A model generated the notes under the pieces. That model was not told the DNA's origin and did no database searches. It saw nothing but the letters and a program-made list of their open reading frames with translations. This document shows, piece after piece, positions 52,731-59,610 of a DNA stretch of 64,000 bases (position 1 is the stretch's first letter; every line of letters begins with the position of its first letter). The DNA is from Dyadobacter sp. SG02. Its GTDB lineage: Bacteria > Bacteroidota > Bacteroidia > Cytophagales > Spirosomataceae. The stretch lies in NCBI RefSeq assembly GCF_900109045.1, contig NZ_FNYL01000005.1, positions 531,340-595,339 on the forward strand, in the 5' to 3' direction. The position numbers and the translations under genes are program-made.

Positions 52731-52892
52731 TGCAAATCTCTGATTTGTACGAACTATTGCCGTTGGGCGTAGTTTCCAACTACGTCCGAGCGAGTGCCGG
52801 TCTCCGACCGGCTTGCACAACGTCGCTTTAATGTTGCTTACTGGTCAGAGACCAGTTGGCGCTCGGACGTAGTCGGAGACTACGCCCAACTG
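52731..52892. repeat. MITE-like 128-bp element with terminal inverted repeats plus flanking palindrome
   Basis: 52763-52793 and 52860-52890 are about 31-bp inverted repeats (ends GTTGGGCGTAG...CTACGCCCAAC, few mismatches), bounding a 128-bp element. Inside, perfect palindromes with 3-nt centres occur at 52768-52784 (CGTAGTT-TCC-AACTACG), 52796-52812 (GCCGGTC-TCC-GACCGGC), 52840-52856 (ACTGGTC-AGA-GACCAGT) and 52868-52884 (CGTAGTC-GGA-GACTACG). TGCAAATCTCTGATTTGTA at 52731-52749 lies just outside. No coding capacity. The rest of the 52472-53010 gap holds no gene I can support. Confidence 0.85.
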
Positions 52893-53010
52893 CTTCCCCC
52901 CAACTGCTTCCTCCCCTTGCCCACTTCACCCCCGAATATGTCCAACTCGGCCCGAATCCGATTCTCTGCCATGGCCTCCCACCCTACTTTTGAGAAAAAA
53001 ACAAACCGCT

Positions 53011-53949
53011 ATGAACGCCCTTAAACGCAATACATACCGCAACGTTGCAGCACTTTTGGCAGGTGTTATTTTCACCAGCTTTGTAGTGTTGCAGGTCAAC
53101 AGCCCTAAAATCGAAAACCCGCCGGTGACCTCGGAATTTCACGGACCGGAAGAGGTTACCCGCATTCTGAAACGCTCGTGCTACGACTGCCATTCCAACG
53201 AAACCAACCTGCGCTGGTACGACAAAGTGGCGCCATTTTCCTACAAAGTCGCTGCCGATGTGGAGGAAGCCAGGAAACGGTTCAATTTTTCGGAATGGGA
53301 CAGTATCCCGAAAGCGGAGCAGGAAGGTAAGCTCTGGTACATTGTCAATATGATCGACGCGGGCAAGATGCCCCTGCCCGAGTACGCCGCCACGCACCCG
53401 TCCGCGAAGGTGACGCCCGCGGAACTTACGATCCTGAAAAACTACGTGACCAATATCTCGCGTAAGCATTATGCAGCCGGAGATACCGCCGCGATTATCG
53501 AAAAAACCAAAGTGTCGCACGTACCAACGTCGATCAACGGCATCCGCTATTTCGACGATTACAAAAACTGGAAGGTGATCAGCTCCACCGGCCGCCCCGA
53601 CAATGGCACCTCGCGCATTATATATGGAAACGACATCGCCGTAAAAGCTTTGGAAGAAAACAAAATCCTCCCCTGGCCCGACGGCGCCGTGATCGTGAAA
53701 GTGGTATGGAACAGCCAGGCTCCCGACGCGGACGGCAATGTGAAACCCGGCAATTTCAACAACATCCAGATCATGGTCCGCGACACGAAAAAGTTCGCCG
53801 ACACCGAAGGCTGGGGATTCGCCCGGTTCAGCGGCCTCGATTTGAAGCCGTACGGAAAGACAGCCTCGTTCGCGACGAGTTGTATCAACTGCCACCAGCT
53901 AGCCAAAGGAACCGGTTTCGTATTCGACATTCCAACGCAGGCGAAGTAG
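53011..53949 (+). CDS. Exported dihaem cytochrome: haem-binding domain + cytochrome P460
   Basis: 312 residues from the ATG at 53011; an upstream TTG in frame is less likely. Signal or anchor RNVAALLAGVIFTSFVVLQ. The haem-binding domain (PF14376-type) carries CYDCH (Cys57, Cys60, His61) within ILKRSCYDCHSNETNLRWYDKVAPFSYKVAADVEEARKRFNFSEW. The C-terminal cytochrome P460-like domain has GIRYFDDYKNWKVISSTGRPDNGTSRIIYGNDIAVKALEENKILPWPDGAVIVKVVW and ends with CINCH (Cys291-His295). Two covalent c-type haems are expected in the periplasm. A P460-like lipoprotein lies two genes downstream. Its substrate is unknown; P460 enzymes act on hydroxylamine but most Bacteroidota homologues are unstudied. 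Confidence 0.9.
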   Translation: MNALKRNTYRNVAALLAGVIFTSFVVLQVNSPKIENPPVTSEFHGPEEVTRILKRSCYDCHSNETNLRWYDKVAPFSYKVAADVEEARKRFNFSEWDSIPKAEQEGKLWYIVNMIDAGKMPLPEYAATHPSAKVTPAELTILKNYVTNISRKHYAAGDTAAIIEKTKVSHVPTSINGIRYFDDYKNWKVISSTGRPDNGTSRIIYGNDIAVKALEENKILPWPDGAVIVKVVWNSQAPDADGNVKPGNFNNIQIMVRDTKKFADTEGWGFARFSGLDLKPYGKTASFATSCINCHQLAKGTGFVFDIPTQAK

Positions 53950-53993
53950 GGCTTCGCCCGACCGCCGACCAAGGACCGCCGACGGCAGTCAAA

Positions 53994-54057
53994 TCATTCA
54001 CTCATTCACTCATTCAATCATTCAATCATTCAATCGTTCAATCATTCAATCATTAAA
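53994..54057 (+). repeat. 8-bp tandem repeat upstream of the DUF1223 gene
   Basis: Eight units of TCATTCAA or close variants (first two TCATTCAC, sixth TCGTTCAA, last TCATTAAA), exact 8-bp spacing, ending 4 bp before the ATG at 54062. It occupies the 5' untranslated region. Confidence 0.92.
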
Positions 54058-54061
54058 TCTC

Positions 54062-54835
54062 ATGAAAACCACCATCATCACTTCACTCGTCCTTTCATTA
54101 GGCATTTCATTCTCCGCAATGGCTTTTAATGCAAATACTAACGGCTCATCTGATGACGCCAACGCGCCCAAAGGCTTCGCGGTCGTAGAGCTCTTTACTT
54201 CCGAGGGCTGTTCGAGCTGCCCGCCGGCCGACAAGTTGCTGGCGAAAATTCAGGAGGAAAATGCAGGCAAGCCGGTTTACCTCCTCGCGTTCCACGTCGA
54301 TTACTGGAACCACCAGGGCTGGCGGGATGTGTTCAGCGACAAAGAGTTCACAAAACGCCAGTATCAATATGCTAACTGGCTGAACCTCGAAACCGTTTAC
54401 ACGCCGCAGGTGGTCGTAAACGGCAGACATGAGCTGATCGGCTCGCAGGAAGAAACGCTCAAACGTGCATTGAACATCGAATTGAATGCGGCTGCTACGG
54501 CGCAATTAAATGTGGAACCCCAAATAGAAGCGGGAAAATTGAAACTCGCCTACCAAACCACGAACGCAGGCCGCGGCACTGTCTTACAGGTTGCATTGGT
54601 ACAAAAACTAGCGCATACCATGGTGAAACGCGGCGAGAATGCGGGCCGGCTGCTCCCGCACGTGCAGATCGTGCGCAAGATCCAGAGCTTTCCAGCGGCT
54701 GCCAACGGTAATGTAGCGGTAAACCTCCCCGAAGGTTTTGACGCGAACGAATGGGAAGTAATAACCTTCCTGCAAAACACGCAGACAGGCGCTATTATCG
54801 CCGCTAACCGTCCCGATTTCAAACAAAATAGCTAA
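54062..54835 (+). CDS. DUF1223 secreted thioredoxin-fold protein
   Basis: 257 residues. Signal TTIITSLVLSLGISFSAMA, then the DUF1223 core GFAVVELFTSEGCSSCPPADKLLAKI with a CxxC motif (Cys50-Cys53) of thioredoxin type, VYLLAFHVDYWNHQGWRDVFSDKEFTKRQYQYANWL and YTPQVVVNGRHELIGSQ. DUF1223 proteins are periplasmic and near haem proteins in many genomes, possibly in thiol or cytochrome maturation (family association). It follows the P460 cytochrome and precedes the P460-like lipoprotein by 8 bp. An 8-bp tandem repeat fills its leader. Confidence 0.93.
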   Translation: MKTTIITSLVLSLGISFSAMAFNANTNGSSDDANAPKGFAVVELFTSEGCSSCPPADKLLAKIQEENAGKPVYLLAFHVDYWNHQGWRDVFSDKEFTKRQYQYANWLNLETVYTPQVVVNGRHELIGSQEETLKRALNIELNAAATAQLNVEPQIEAGKLKLAYQTTNAGRGTVLQVALVQKLAHTMVKRGENAGRLLPHVQIVRKIQSFPAAANGNVAVNLPEGFDANEWEVITFLQNTQTGAIIAANRPDFKQNS

Positions 54836-54843
54836 TTACCGTC

Positions 54844-55320
54844 ATGAAAAGCCTCATCGCAATACTCATTTCCGCCGCATTGGCATTCACATTCACAGCC
54901 TGCCACGATTCCCGCGAGCTCATGCCTGCGCCCGAAACGATCTTCGACGACCACGGCCTGCACGTCATTACCTCGTTCCACAACGACCGCACCCGCACGA
55001 TTTCGGTGCTGTACGGCAACGACGACGCCCTCGCATATGCAAGTCAGGTGCCCGGCGTAGCGACGCCGAACGTGGCGACGCCCGGCACGGTGTTCAAGCT
55101 CGTGACGTGGGACCTGAAACAAAACCCGTTGTGGTTCGGCAGTAATATCAACGGCGGCGTACAATCGGTGGAGACGGTTACGGTCTCTGCCGGCCAATCG
55201 GCCCCGGCGATCGGTTATACGATCGAAAATTCTGTTCAGAAAAAGGACGAAAAGGCCGTTTCGAGCAATGCAGAGCGGATTAGTTTTATATTTGCCCAAC
55301 GGGCGTCTGTTTTCCCGTAA
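54844..55320 (+). CDS. Lipoprotein with cytochrome P460-like segment, no haem motif
   Basis: 158 residues. Signal MKSLIAILISAALAFTFTA-C with lipidation Cys20. The rest includes HVITSFHNDRTRTISVLYGNDDALAYASQ and GTVFKLVTWDLKQNPLWFGSNINGGVQSVETVTVS, which resembles the YGND.A...GAV..KV.W pattern in the P460 domain of the cytochrome two genes upstream. No CxxCH is present, so haem attachment by that motif is ruled out. It lies 8 bp after the DUF1223 gene and 18 bp before a LytS kinase gene, so the four may be one unit. Distant P460 relationship is inference. Confidence 0.7.
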   Translation: MKSLIAILISAALAFTFTACHDSRELMPAPETIFDDHGLHVITSFHNDRTRTISVLYGNDDALAYASQVPGVATPNVATPGTVFKLVTWDLKQNPLWFGSNINGGVQSVETVTVSAGQSAPAIGYTIENSVQKKDEKAVSSNAERISFIFAQRASVFP

Positions 55321-55338
55321 ACCGGTTCACGAACAATC

Positions 55339-56358
55339 ATGGTACAAAAGACATTCAGGGTTTCGGCGGTGATCGTCTGGCTGAGCTCCCTGTCGCTGGG
55401 CGTGCTTACCACCGTCCCCAAAATAGCCGAAAAGCATCCCAATGGTTTCGAGGCGATTACCAGCGCGTTGATCACCACTTCTTTCACATTGTTTGTGTGG
55501 TATTTCAATATCTACTCGCTGCCCAAATTCACGAAAGAGCATTCCTCGACGGGCTTTTCGTACCCGCTCCTGTTCCGCAGCATCGCCATCGGCATGGTAC
55601 TCATGTTCCTGATGGTAGGCGCGCAGAAGCTGGCGATCCCTTCGCTGGATTTCGGGCCGGTGGTACTAATGTTCGAAGTACGCGGGATCATGATCAACCT
55701 CATCTTCTATATGCTGCTGCATTTGCTCTACCAGACGCACCGCAACCAGCAGGTGATCCTCGAACTCGAACGCAGCAAGGCCGACAACCTCGGTGCGCAA
55801 TACGAGTTGCTGAAACAGCAGGTCAACCCGCATTTCCTCTTCAACAGCCTCAGTACCCTGAAATCGATGGTGGAGCTGGAAGATAAGAATAGTGTTGATT
55901 TTATATTAAAACTATCTGATTTCTACCGGTTTACCCTGGAAAACAGAAAACTCGACCTGATCAGCCTTTCCGAAGAAATCGAAATCCTCGACGCTTATAT
56001 GTATCTGCTCAAAGCGCGGTTCGAAGAAGGCATCGAGCTCGAATACCGGATCCCGGAGGACGTTTACCGGACGTGGATACCGCCGTTTACATTGCAACTG
56101 CTGGTCGAAAACTGTATCAAGCACAATGTCGTGTCGCTCGACAAACCGCTCCACATTGCGATCTATGAGGAAAATGGCCTGCTGGTCGTCGAGAACCCTT
56201 TGCAACTGAAAAAGAATCCCGAGCATTCAACCGAAGTCGGGCTCGACAATATCAACCGCCGGTATTTCCACCTGCTGAACGAAAAAGTACAAATCGAAAA
56301 CGACCAGGAATATTTCAGGGTCAAACTGCCGCTTATTCATGAAAATCGTAATCATTGA
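55339..56358 (+). CDS. LytS/YehU-like sensor histidine kinase
   Basis: 339 residues. Four hydrophobic segments (about 8-26, 42-58, 78-96, 108-130) form the membrane sensor, followed by the PF06580 core ELLKQQVNPHFLFNSLSTLKSMVELED with phospho-acceptor His165 and a GHKL ATPase with LVENCIKHN and VGLDNINRRY. It overlaps the following LytTR gene by 20 bases, indicating tight coupling. The haem-protein genes upstream share the strand with only an 18-bp gap, so it may monitor their function or be co-transcribed with them. Confidence 0.94.
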   Translation: MVQKTFRVSAVIVWLSSLSLGVLTTVPKIAEKHPNGFEAITSALITTSFTLFVWYFNIYSLPKFTKEHSSTGFSYPLLFRSIAIGMVLMFLMVGAQKLAIPSLDFGPVVLMFEVRGIMINLIFYMLLHLLYQTHRNQQVILELERSKADNLGAQYELLKQQVNPHFLFNSLSTLKSMVELEDKNSVDFILKLSDFYRFTLENRKLDLISLSEEIEILDAYMYLLKARFEEGIELEYRIPEDVYRTWIPPFTLQLLVENCIKHNVVSLDKPLHIAIYEENGLLVVENPLQLKKNPEHSTEVGLDNINRRYFHLLNEKVQIENDQEYFRVKLPLIHENRNH

Positions 56359-57106
56359 AGACGAAATCAAAACGGCCCGCTCGCTGGCGCAGCTGATCAC
56401 CACTTTACGCCCCGAGGCTGAGGTGGTGGCCACGATCCAGAGCGTCGAGCGGGCCGTCTCCTACCTCACGGAAATGCCCCAGCCCGACCTGATTTTCATG
56501 GATATCCAGCTTTCGGACGGGTTGTGTTTCGAGATTTTCGAGGCCGTGAAAGTGGTACCGCCGGTGATATTCTGCACGGCTTACGATCATTACGCGATAG
56601 AGGCGTTCAAAGCCAACGGGATCGATTACCTGCTCAAACCATTTAAAAAAGAGCATATTGAAGGAGCTCTGGATAAACTTAGCCAGCTGAAAAGCTATTT
56701 TTCCACTGAAAAACCGCTGGTACCCGAACTGGAAATGCTGCTGAAAAAGCTCGGCGAGCCCGAGGGTAAAAAGAGTTTCCTCGTTTTCAAGCAAAACAAA
56801 TACATTACCATTAAAACCGAGACGATCGCATTCTTCTACATTCACAACGAAACCACCTGGCTGCGTACGTTCGATAACCAGGATTATACCATCACACAGC
56901 CGCTGGAAGACGTGCAGGGTATGGTGCCGTCGTCACAATTTTACCGGCTCAACCGCCAGTATCTTGTCAATTTCGACGCGGTGAAGGAAGTGGAGCATTA
57001 TTTTTCCAGAAAGCTTTTCATCAAACTGACCATCCCCACGCCCGAAAAACTGCTGATAGGAAAGGAAAAAGTAAGTCATTTTCTGGGCTGGCTCGAAAAC
57101 CGGTAG
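56339..57106 (+). CDS. LytTR-family response regulator
   Basis: 255 residues. Receiver with Glu7/Asp8, Asp55 in IFMDIQLSDGL and LLKPFKKEH; the LytTR domain follows with FLVFKQNKYITIKTETIAFFYIHNETTWLRTFDNQDYTITQPLEDVQGMVPSSQFYRLNRQYLVNFDAVKEVEHYFSRKLFIKL. It overlaps the LytS gene by 20 bp and is its cognate partner. Homologous in layout to the partial pair at the left edge. The stop codon lies within two tandem palindromes. Confidence 0.95.
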   Translation: MKIVIIEDEIKTARSLAQLITTLRPEAEVVATIQSVERAVSYLTEMPQPDLIFMDIQLSDGLCFEIFEAVKVVPPVIFCTAYDHYAIEAFKANGIDYLLKPFKKEHIEGALDKLSQLKSYFSTEKPLVPELEMLLKKLGEPEGKKSFLVFKQNKYITIKTETIAFFYIHNETTWLRTFDNQDYTITQPLEDVQGMVPSSQFYRLNRQYLVNFDAVKEVEHYFSRKLFIKLTIPTPEKLLIGKEKVSHFLGWLENR

Positions 57107-57129
57107 CCGGGCTACGGTAGCCGGGCTAC
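57103..57129. repeat. Two tandem palindromes at a stop codon
   Basis: GTAGCCGGGCTAC occurs at 57103-57115 and 57117-57129; each is a 5-bp stem with a 3-nt loop, and the first contains the LytTR stop codon TAG. A third degenerate copy follows. Confidence 0.75.
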
Positions 57130-57155
57130 GTTAGCCGCGCCGTTAATGAAAAAGA

Positions 57156-57189
57156 AAAATCCATTGAACATAGATGAACAATGGATTTT
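57156..57189 (+). terminator. Terminator of the LytS/LytTR unit
   Basis: AAAATCCATTG pairs with CAATGGATTTT, 12-nt loop, about 50 bp after the LytTR stop. The A/T-rich stem ends also suit the opposite strand. Confidence 0.7.
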
Positions 57190-57306
57190 AACTACATAAC
57201 TCAATAGCAATAACCGCACTTGGTGTACTTGTTATTGTGGTCGAAATATATCGTTAAGAAACAGGCGATGCGATTAAAAATGGATTAAAAATGCAGCCGC
57301 CCTCTT

Positions 57307-57987
57307 TTAGATCGTAATCGTCTCCCCTATTTCCGGCAAATGCAGCGTCAGTCCGGCCTCGCCGAACGCCCGGATCGCCGCCGCCTTATCCACTTTGATA
57401 AACCCGAAAGTATCGTAATGCACGCCCAGCACCTGCGTCACGCCCAGGAGTTTGGCCGCTTCGATCGCGTCTTCGATCCCCATCGTGAGCACATCGCCGA
57501 TCGGTAACGCGGCAAAATCCAGTTTCGCCCATTTCGGAATGAGCGACATGTCGAGCGTCAACGCGGTATCGCCGCTGTAATAGAAGTTACCATCCTCGGT
57601 TTTGAATGCAAACCCCTCCGCCACACCGGCGTAGCTGCCATCCTGGAAGCTGCTCGAATGCACGGCCGCGGTGCCTTTCGCAGTGCCGAAATCGAACGTC
57701 CACTTACCACCCGGATTGAGCGGATGAACATTCGCTACACCCTGCGTACCGAAATACGTGTAGAGTTCCCAGCTGCCCACCACCGTGGCATGATTATTGT
57801 TAGCGATGCGCACCACGTCGTGCGAATGGTCTGAATGGCCGTGCGATACAAAAATATAATCCACTTTAATGGCGTCGGGATCAATGCCGCTGGCAAGTTC
57901 GTTGCCGGAAATGAATGGATCGAACAGGATCGTTTTCCCTCCCGCAACGACGGAAAAGCACGAATGGCCGTAATAGGTAACTTTCAT
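57307..57987 (-). CDS. Metallo-beta-lactamase fold metal-dependent hydrolase (UPF0173-like)
   Basis: 226 residues from the ATG at 57985-57987 (MKVTYYGHSCFSVVAGGKTILFDPFISGNE). The HGHSDH metal motif, NPGGKWTFDFG, FYYSGDTALTLDMSLI and GVHYDTFGFIKVDKAAA match UPF0173, a group of MBL-fold hydrolases related to UlaG that bind two metal ions and whose substrate is unknown. It is convergent with the LytTR gene and divergent from the fibre-like operon. Confidence 0.94.
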   Translation of the reverse strand: MKVTYYGHSCFSVVAGGKTILFDPFISGNELASGIDPDAIKVDYIFVSHGHSDHSHDVVRIANNNHATVVGSWELYTYFGTQGVANVHPLNPGGKWTFDFGTAKGTAAVHSSSFQDGSYAGVAEGFAFKTEDGNFYYSGDTALTLDMSLIPKWAKLDFAALPIGDVLTMGIEDAIEAAKLLGVTQVLGVHYDTFGFIKVDKAAAIRAFGEAGLTLHLPEIGETITI

Positions 57988-58166
57988 CGTATCAGTTTTT
58001 TGATGTAATAATACAGCCGCCACGGGAGCCGTCAAAATCATCTTTTCATTAAAAAATCTATCCTGCTTAACAACGCTGCTTAATCGTCCATTTCAGCCAT
58101 TTCGGGCACATGTAACCGAAAGTATTATAAATCAGGAATTTGTGTGGAAATATTTTCCCAACTCGC

Positions 58167-58197
58167 TTGGATATTTGTAAAAGTACTTCTACATTTG
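58167..58197 (+). promoter_or_regulatory. Candidate promoter of the five-gene exported-protein operon
   Basis: TTG at 58167-58169 and TACATTTG at 58190-58197 with a 20-nt spacer fit the Bacteroidota consensus and lie 46 bp upstream of the first ATG. It is the best promoter match in the window. Confidence 0.6.
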
Positions 58198-58243
58198 TAT
58201 CACTTTCTCGGAAGTACCTAAAATTCACTTATCAAATTATTTC

Positions 58244-58819
58244 ATGACTATGAAAAAACATGTTACCCTCGTCTCGTCGATGTTTGTGGTGATGTTGGCA
58301 GGCCTGTCGGGCCGTGCAGTGGCGCAATCGGATACACAAACCGACAACCATCAGATTGTTGTCGACGTGCCCGTAGTGGCACTGCTCGACCTCGAAAGTG
58401 CCACTTCCAAGACTTTAAATGCCACTTTTACCAAACCGGCAAATGACGAGGCGGGCGACAAAATCGTTGCACCTACTGCCAACAACACGATCTGGCTCAA
58501 CTACACGTCGATCCAGACAGGAACAACCACCAAGAAAGTAAACGTGAAAGCCAATGCGGTAGTAGCGGGGGTGGACATCCACCTCGTGGCGGCCAGCGCA
58601 GTGGGCGGAGCGGGCACAAAAGGTACGCCAACAGCCGGCGTCGACCTGACTACGGCCGATCAGACGCTCATTTCGGACATTGGAAGCGCTTATACCGCTT
58701 CGGGACCTACCAGCGGGCACCAGCTCACCTACACCTTTGTTGCCGCCGACGCCAACTACGCAAACCTGCGCTCGGGCCAGACGACGGTTACCGTAACTTA
58801 CACGCTTGCAGACAACTAA
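58244..58819 (+). CDS. Secreted pilin-like protein, fibre operon subunit A
   Basis: 191 residues (second ATG at 58250 is an alternative). Signal HVTLVSSMFVVMLAGLSGRAVAQ, then a beta-rich, Thr/Ala/Val-rich chain without cysteine. The end NYANLRSGQTTVTVTYTLADN closely matches the end of the protein at 62389 (NYANIRSGTSSVTVRYTMVDN), and VDVPVVALLDLE near the N-terminus matches SLTMPSVALVDIL there. The shape resembles fimbrial subunits of the spore coat U/DUF4402 kind, single beta sandwiches with a conserved last strand. It is the first gene of the operon, 8 bp before the chaperone-like gene. No known-family hit is claimed. Confidence 0.75.
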   Translation: MTMKKHVTLVSSMFVVMLAGLSGRAVAQSDTQTDNHQIVVDVPVVALLDLESATSKTLNATFTKPANDEAGDKIVAPTANNTIWLNYTSIQTGTTTKKVNVKANAVVAGVDIHLVAASAVGGAGTKGTPTAGVDLTTADQTLISDIGSAYTASGPTSGHQLTYTFVAADANYANLRSGQTTVTVTYTLADN

Positions 58820-58827
58820 GGTCCTGA

Positions 58828-59610
58828 ATGAAATGGATTGCCTTACTTAGCATGATGCTACTGGTGCCCCTCCGCATGCGGGCATCGGTAGTGATCTTGA
58901 ACGGATTGACACACAACCACAGCATTCCGAACCCTTCTACGAAGGTCCAGGGGGCCATCAAGGTCAAAAACGAGGGCGGAAAAGACTCCCGTATATTGGT
59001 ATACCGTCAGGACCTTGTTTCGCAGTGCGATCAACAGGCGGCCTACCCTGAACCGGGCAGCCACGCCAGGTCGCTCGGGGCAGGGTTGAAAACGAATGTC
59101 GATGAACGGGTAATCGCCACCAGCGAAGCGTACGACGTGCGGTACACGATCGAAGCCGATCCGAACCGCCAGCCGGGCACTTACTGGGAAGTGATTATGG
59201 TGGAAGTGGCGGATCCCGTGCGCGAGGAAGCGCACAGGGGTATCCAGGTCAATTCGAAAGTACGTTATGCCATTCAGGTGATCGTGGACATCGGGCCGGT
59301 GGAAGGGCCGCCTTTGTCCTATGAGAAGGTCGCCTACGAAAAGGTGTCCGCCGAACAGTCGGTTCTGAAAGTAGTTTTGAAGAACAACGGCTCTTACGGC
59401 GCGCGTACGAATGTAATTCTCGAAGTTTACGACAGCAACGGTAACAAACTCAAAACCACGCAGCCAAACACCCGGATGCTGTATCCCGGTAATTGCAGCA
59501 CGTTTGAGATACCCGTTACCGACGTGCCCAAAGGCAAGTACGACTGCGTGATCATCGCCGACACGAAAAAGGACCTGTTCGGCTCGAACATTTCTTTACA
59601 GGTTGAATAA
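58828..59610 (+). CDS. Two-domain Ig-like exported protein, possible fibre chaperone
   Basis: 260 residues. Signal KWIALLSMMLLVPLRMRAS. Domain 1 (about 20-150) has VVILNGLTHNHSIPNPSTKVQGAIKVKNEGGKDSRILVYRQDL and QPGTYWEVIMVEVADP; domain 2 (about 152-260) has SVLKVVLKNNGSYGARTNVILEVYDSNGNKLKTTQPNTRMLYPGNCSTFEIPVTDVPKGKYDCVIIADTKKDLFG. Two Ig folds and the length recall PapD-type chaperones, and the N-x-G/S fold with PGTYWE before VADP loosely resembles their signature, but the diagnostic motif is not fully there; WxL-type DUF916/DUF3324 proteins are an alternative. It overlaps the barrel gene start by 8 bp. Confidence 0.65.
   Translation: MKWIALLSMMLLVPLRMRASVVILNGLTHNHSIPNPSTKVQGAIKVKNEGGKDSRILVYRQDLVSQCDQQAAYPEPGSHARSLGAGLKTNVDERVIATSEAYDVRYTIEADPNRQPGTYWEVIMVEVADPVREEAHRGIQVNSKVRYAIQVIVDIGPVEGPPLSYEKVAYEKVSAEQSVLKVVLKNNGSYGARTNVILEVYDSNGNKLKTTQPNTRMLYPGNCSTFEIPVTDVPKGKYDCVIIADTKKDLFGSNISLQVE

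Noticed and set aside
52990..53010. TTG start for the cytochrome gene giving seven extra residues
   Set aside because: The ATG at 53011 already provides a good signal peptide, so the TTG is unnecessary.
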